DNA of 64,000 bases from Dugong dugon (lineage: Eukaryota > Chordata > Mammalia > Sirenia > Dugongidae). The notes beneath the pieces are model-generated. The model made no database searches. It had not been told where the DNA came from and worked only from the letters and a program-made list of their open reading frames with translations. The stretch's first letter is position 1. The number at the start of each line of letters is the position of its first letter. The stretch is taken from NCBI GenBank assembly GCA_030035585.1, contig CM057469.1, positions 119,514,650 to 119,578,649 of the forward strand, read 5' to 3'. The position numbers and the translations under genes are program-made. This document shows, one piece after another, positions 58,540 through 64,000 of this stretch.

Positions 58540-61500
58540 ATCATCAAAGATTGTTTCTTTCTATATGTAAACTTTGAGTGTTTATAATAGTGATCTCATA
58601 CATTATTAGTCCTTTTGTAATTTAGTTATTTCACTCAGCATAATGCCCCCGAGATTCATCCATGTTGTAAGATATTTTCAAGGATTCATCACTGTTCTTT
58701 ATGACTGCATAGTGTTCAATTGTGTGTATGTGCCATAATTTGTTTACCCATACATCTGTTGATGGACACTTAGGTTGTTTCCATCTTTTGTTATTTGAAT
58801 TATGCTGCAATGAACATAGATGTGCATATGTCTGTTCATGTGACAGCCCTTATTTCTTTAGGATATACTCCTAGGAGTTGGATTGCTAGAATGTATGGTA
58901 TTTCTATTTCTAGCTACTTAAAGAAGCGTCATATTGTTTTCCATAGTATTTGGACGATTGTACTTTCCCAAAAGCAGTGCATAAGCTTTCCAATCTCCTG
59001 GAAACCTCTCCAATATTTGTTTTCTTTTTGTTTTGGTGCCAGTAAGTTTGTTTAGTGCCAGTAAGGTCAGGATGAGACAGTATCTCATTGTAGTTTTGAT
59101 TTTCATTTCTCTAATGTGTAATGATCTCAAGCATTTCCTCAGATGTCTGTTAGCCACTTGAATGTCTTCTTTGGTGAAGTGTCTGTTCATAACCTTTGCC
59201 CATTTTTTAATTGGATTTTTTGTCTTTTTGTTGTTGAGGTGTTGCCATATCTTGTAGATTTTAAAGATTAGATCCTTATCAGATATATCATAGTCACTTT
59301 TTTTTCCCCCCAGTAAGTAGGTTCTCTTTTCACACTTTTGGTGTAGTTATTTGATGAGCAAAATTATTTCCTTTTTTGGAGCTTCCAGTTATCTAGTTTA
59401 TCTTCTGGTGTTTGTGCATTGTTAGTTATGGTTTTTATCCTATTTATGCCACATATTTGGGACCCTAGTGTTGTCCCTGTTTTTTCTTCCATGATATTTA
59501 TAGTTTTAGGTTTTATATTTAGTTCTTTGATCCATTTTGAGTTAGTTTTTGTGTATGGTGTGAGGTATGGGTCCTGTTTCATTTTTTTACTGATTGACAT
59601 CCATTTTTGCCAGCACCAATGCTTAAAAAGATTGTCTTTTCCCCATTTAATGTACTTTAGTCTTTTATCAAAGATCAGCTGACCGTAGGTGGATGGATAT
59701 ATATCTGGGTTCTTGATTCTGACCTGTTGGTCTATTTGTCTGTCATTATACCCATACAAGACTGTTTTGACTACCGTGGCAGGTTCTGAGATCAGGTAGT
59801 GTGAATCCTCCTACGTTGTTCTTTTTCTTCAGTAGTGGTTATCTTGGGCCTCTTTTCTTTCTGTATAAAGTTGACAATTAGTTTTTCCAACTCATTAAAG
59901 AACGCTGTTGATATTTGGATAGGGATTGTGTTATATCTGTAGATCTCTTTGGGTAGGATTGACATTTTCACAATGTTAAATCTTCCTATCCATGAGCATG
60001 GTATATTTTTCCAATTATGTAAGTCTCTTTTGGTTTCTTGCAATAGAATTTTGTAGTTTTCTTTGTATATGTATTTTACATCCCTGGTTAGATTATTCTT
60101 ATATATTTTATTTTTTTTAGGGGCTGTTGTAAATAGTATTGCTTTCCTGATTTCCTATTTTTGTAGTTCTCTTTATGGAGGTATAGGAATCCAATGGATC
60201 TTTGTATGTTGATCTAGTATGTTGTTACTCTGCTGAATCTATTAGTTTCAGTAGTTTTCTTATGTAGTCTTTAGGGTTCTCCATGTATAGCATCATATCC
60301 ATGAATATGAAATCTTTGGGATTCTCCATGTATAGAATCCTATTGTCTGCAAATAGGGATAGTTTCACTTCTTCCTTTCCAGTTTGAATGCCCTTTTCTT
60401 TCTTTTTCCTGCCTTATTGCTCTAGCTAGGACTTCCAGCATAATATTAAATATGAATGGTGTTAAAGGGCATCCTTTTCTTGTTCCTGTTCTCTCAGTGG
60501 GAGTACTTTCAGCCTCTCTCCATTGAGAATAATGTTGGCTGTTGGTTTTGTATAAATATTCTCTATTATATTGAATAATTTTGCTTCTATTCCTCTTTTA
60601 TTGAGAGTTTTTATCAGGAATAGGTGTTGGACTCTATCAAATGCATTTTCTGTATTGATCGAGATGGTTGTGTGATTCTTTTCTTTTGTTCTATTTATGT
60701 TGTGGATTACTTTGATTGATTTTCTAATTCTGAATCATCCTTGTATAACTAGTATGAATTCCACTTGGTCATGGTATGCTATTTTTTTGATATAATGCTG
60801 AATTCTATTTGCTAGAATTTTGTTGAGAATTTGTGTATCTATAATCATGAATAATATTGGTCTGTAATTTTCTTTTTTGTGGTGTCTTTGCCTGGTTTTG
60901 GTATGAGGGTTATGCAGCCTTCATAGAATGAATTCAGGAGTATTCCTTTCTTTTCTATGCTTTGAAATAATTTGAGTACTACTGGTGTGAGCTCTTCTCT
61001 TAATGTTTTGTAGAATTCTCCAGTGAAGCCATTTGGACCAGGGCTTTTTTGTTGTTGTTGGGAGTTTTTTTTAATTACATTTTCTATCTCTTCTCTTGTT
61101 ATGGGTCTGTTCAGATTTTCTATCTCAGTGTTAGTTTAGGTAGGTAGTGTGTTTCTAGAAATTTGTCCATTTCCTCTAGGTTCTCAAATTTATTGGGGTA
61201 CCATTTTTCATCATATTCTGTTATGGTCCTTTTTACTTCAGTTGGGTCTGTTGTAACGTCCCCCATTTTATATCTTATTTGAATTATTCACTTCCTTTCC
61301 TGTTGTTCTTTTGTCAGTTTGGTCAATGGTTTACCCATTTTGTTGATATTTTCAAAGAACCAACTTTTGGTCTTGTTGATTCTTTCTATTGTTTCTCTGT
61401 TTTCTATTTCACTTATTTCTGCTCTAATCTTTATTATTTCCTTTATTCTGGTAACTGTGGGCTACTTTTGCTGTTCTCTATTTGTTTGACTTGTAGGGAT

Positions 61501-62500
61501 AATATTTTGATTTTGGTCAGTTCTTTTTTGATGTATGCATTTATTGGTATAAACTGACCTCAGAGCCCTGCCATTGCTGTGTCCCAGAAGTTTTGGTATG
61601 ATATGTTTTCATTCTCATTGATTCTAGGAATTTTTTGATCTCTTCTTTAATTTTTTTTTTTTTTATTACCTAGTTGTTCATAAGCAGGATGTTATTCAGT
61701 TTCCATGTATTTGATTTTTTTTCCCTTGCTCTTCCGGCTGTTGATTTCTACTTTCATGGCATTGTGATCAGAGAAAATATTTTGTATTATGTCAATATTT
61801 TGAATTTTATTGAGGGTTACTTTGTGGTTCAGTGTGGTGTATTCTGGCAAATGGTCCATGTATGTTAGAAAAGAAGGTATACTTTACTGCTGTTAGGTGG
61901 AGTGTTCTATATATATCTATGAAGTCAAGTTGGTTGATCTTCTGTATCTTTGTTGAGTTTTTTCTAGATGTTCTGTCTGTTAACAAGAGTGGTGTATTGA
62001 AATCTCCTACTATTATTGTGGAACTATCTATTTCTCTTTTCAGTGCTGTTAGAGTCTATGTATTTTGGAACCCTATTAGTGGGTGCATACATATTTATTA
62101 AGGTTATGTGTTCTTGGTGGATTATCCCTTTAATCATTATATATGTTCTTCCTTGTCTTTTATGGTTTATTTGGCCTGAAAGTCTATTTATCTAGATTAG
62201 TATTACCACTTCTGCTCTATTTTGGTTACTTTTTCTTGATATAATTTTTTCCATCCTTGATTTTTAATATATTTATGCCTTTGTGTCTAAGATGTGTCTC
62301 CTTCAGACAGCATTATTGATGGATTGTACTGTTTTAATCTATTCTGCTGCTGTATGTCTCTTTACAGGTGCATTTAAGCCATTTATATTCAGCGTGATTA
62401 GCAATAGGTTTAAGTGTATTGCTGTCATATTTTTGTGCTGACGTTTTTCTTTGTTCCAGTTACTTTCCTCTGCTAAGTTCCTTTTGTTTGTGGATTTTCT
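58540..62500 (-). pseudogene. L1 ORF2 remnant
   Basis: Readable pieces include [20 protein letters not shown] (59.14 kb), WGKDNLFKHWCWQKWMS (59.6 kb) and the reverse-transcriptase region near 60.3-61.1 kb. At about 60340 the catalytic motif reads F-A-D-N instead of FADD, next to a 45-bp tandem duplication. The endonuclease part lies near 61.5-62.4 kb in fragments. Non-functional. Confidence 0.85.
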
Positions 62501-62649
62501 TTTCTTTTATTATAGATTCTGTGTTTAACTGAGACATTATGTTTTTCTTCTTTATTACTCTAATGAGTAGGTTTGTTAGTTTTCTTCATGGTTACCTTGA
62601 AATTGACATTTATCTTTCTAAGTTTTAACCAGTCTTTTATTATTTGAAG

Positions 62650-63420
62650 TTGTTCTTGACTTCCTCTTCATTTGAAAGTTTTGGTTTAGTTTTTACGAAT
62701 TCCCTTAATTTCTGTTTATCTGGAAATGTCCTAATTTCACAATAGTATCTGACAGTTTGGAAGGAGATACTATTTTTGGTTGGCAGTTTTTTTTTTTTTT
62801 TTTCTTTTCTTTCAAGTTTTTTTTATATGTCATCCCATTGCCTTCTTGCCTGCATAGTTTCTGCCAAGTAATCAGAGCTTAGTTTTATTGTTTCCCCTTT
62901 GTAAGTGACTTTTTGTTTTTCTCAAGCTGCTATCAGGAGTCCTTCTTCATCTTTGATTTTCACAAGTGTGATTATGATATGTCTCAGTGAGTTTTTTTTG
63001 GATTCTATCCTATATGAGATTCAATGAGTTTCTTGGATGGTCAGTTTTTCACTTTTCATGACATTTGGGAAGTTTTCTGCTAGCAAATCTTCAACAATCT
63101 CTGTGTTTTCCATTTTCTCCTCCTATCCTAGAACTCTGATCACATGCAAATTTTTGCTCATGATTGTGTCCCACATAAGTCTTAAGTTTTCTTAATTTTT
63201 CTTCATTTTCTATCTGATTTTTCCTCAAAAAAAATCGACATCCATGGATTTGTCTTCAATCTCATGGAGTCTGTCTTCCTCTCTTTCAACTTTGCTCCTA
63301 CAACTTCTATTGAGCTGTCCCTTTATGAAATTGTGTTTTCTGTCTTTTGGATTTCTAGTTGCTGGTTTTGCACAATTTCTAATTGTTTATTTATTTTGAT
63401 GTTTTGTTCTTGTATTGCTT
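62650..63420 (-). pseudogene. L1 ORF1 remnant, C-terminal part
   Basis: Antisense matches to 10190-10800 of the full-length L1: attcccttaatttctgttta, gtcatcccattgccttcttg, gtttctgccaagtaatcaga. It is truncated at the Tigger border. No open frame of useful length remains. Confidence 0.8.
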
Positions 63421-64000
63421 TCCTAATGGCATCTAGAATGGTGAATCTTTTCCGGAAGGTTTTCTATTTACTTTGCCCAGATCCATTGGAGAAATCACTG
63501 TGTATGAAAGCTTATACCTTTACAAAATATATTTATTAAATAATAAGACTTGAAAGTTGAAATTACCCCTTGATCCATTGGCTGCAGAGTGGATGTTGTG
63601 CTAGCAGGTGGGAAAACCACATTAATCTTGTTGTACATCATCAGATCTCTTGAGTGACAAGGTACTTGGTCAATGAGCAGTAATATTTTGAAAGGAATCT
63701 TTTCCTTCTGAGCAGTAAATCTCAACAGTAAGTTGAAAAATATGCAGTAAACCATGTTGTAAACAGATGTGCTGTCATCCAGCCTTTATTGTTCCATTTA
63801 TAGAGCACAGGCAGAGTAGATTTAGCATAATTCTTAAGGGCCCTTTTCAGAATGGTAAATGAGCACTGGCTTCAATTTAAAGTCACCAGCTGCATTAGCC
63901 CCTAATAAGAGAGTCAGCCTGTCCTTTGAAGCTTTGAAGCCAAGCATTGACTTCTCCTCCCTAGCTATTAAAGTGCTAGATGGTATCTTCTTCCAGTATA
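63421..64000 (-). pseudogene. Tigger1 (pogo) transposase fragment
   Basis: The minus-strand piece 63495-63755 reads [14 protein letters not shown] and [18 protein letters not shown], the second and third acidic positions of the DDD catalytic core (31 residues between the aspartates here). Upstream (63760-64000) further transposase sequence follows (for example [16 protein letters not shown]). The family cuts and pastes DNA at TA sites. Broken frames and the window edge leave it partial. Confidence 0.88.

Larger units (their letters stand above)
57583..63420 (-). mobile_element. Near-full L1, 5'-truncated in ORF1
   Basis: Starts at the antisense 3' end (tttgtttgtctttttattgt), with a single-block 3' UTR to about 58540, ORF2 remnants to about 62500 and ORF1 C-terminal sequence to about 63420. 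There are many breaks and several T-runs. It is older than the 4.4-13.5 kb copy, judging by divergence. Confidence 0.88.

Noticed and set aside
63495..63755. A host gene related to jerky/CENP-B-like proteins
   Set aside because: The nucleotide order on both sides follows Tigger1, frames are broken, and one residue is missing in the DDD core; it is a transposon fossil.

Overview
This window looks like mammalian intergenic or intronic DNA from an afrotherian, most probably an elephant or another paenungulate. The evidence is the repeat set. There are many copies of a tRNA-derived SINE whose 3' tail matches an RTE (BovB-like) LINE, several RTE copies, and L1 elements with unusually long 5' and 3' UTRs. 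MaLR-type solo LTRs, Tigger/MER2 (pogo) and MER5-like (hAT) DNA elements and MIR fossils also occur. I see no host protein-coding exon, tRNA, rRNA, CpG-island promoter of a host gene, or CRISPR-like array. Every long reading frame traces to a LINE, a DNA transposase, or GC-rich repeat arrays open in all frames. Family names come from recognition, not a database search.

Layout. 0-4.3 kb: a MaLR LTR split by a SINE, an L1 3' fragment, a MER5 relic and unassigned sequence. 4.37-13.50 kb: a full-length minus-strand L1 (9.1 kb) with an 11-bp target-site duplication (TSD), a tandem-monomer 5' UTR (295-bp units), frameshifted ORF1 and ORF2, and a 1.5-kb 3' UTR that contains tandem blocks. 13.5-26.4 kb: short repeats, SINEs, an RTE copy interrupted by a solo LTR, two more LTRs and an old L1. 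26.4-34.56 kb: an older minus-strand L1 interrupted by a 3.0-kb young L1 that kept both ends but lost about 5.4 kb of its middle. 35.7-40.35 kb: two RTE copies on the minus strand, one containing an L1 3' UTR and a SINE. 40.4-49.1 kb: ancient repeats, an unusual LTR, MIR and hAT relics, a plus-strand RTE, a MER2, and an RTE with an inverted 5' end. 49.1-54.2 kb: SINEs and old plus-strand L1M pieces. 54.2-64 kb: two Tigger1 pieces, same strand and in consensus order, separated by a stack of SINEs, LTRs and two L1s.

How the parts relate: the L1s supplied retrotransposition machinery for themselves. The RTE is the likely machinery source for the SINEs, because they share a 3' tail. Nesting gives relative ages: Tigger1, L1M and MER5 oldest; then RTE and outer L1s; then solo LTR, SINEs and the 38-kb L1 3' UTR; the 4.4-13.5 kb L1 and the nested 30.5-33.5 kb L1 appear youngest. 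The most interesting observation is modular growth of the L1 lineage: 3' UTR blocks appear in 1-, 2- and 3-block states, and 5' UTR monomers in 267- and 295-bp forms. I did not find a convincing new gene system.
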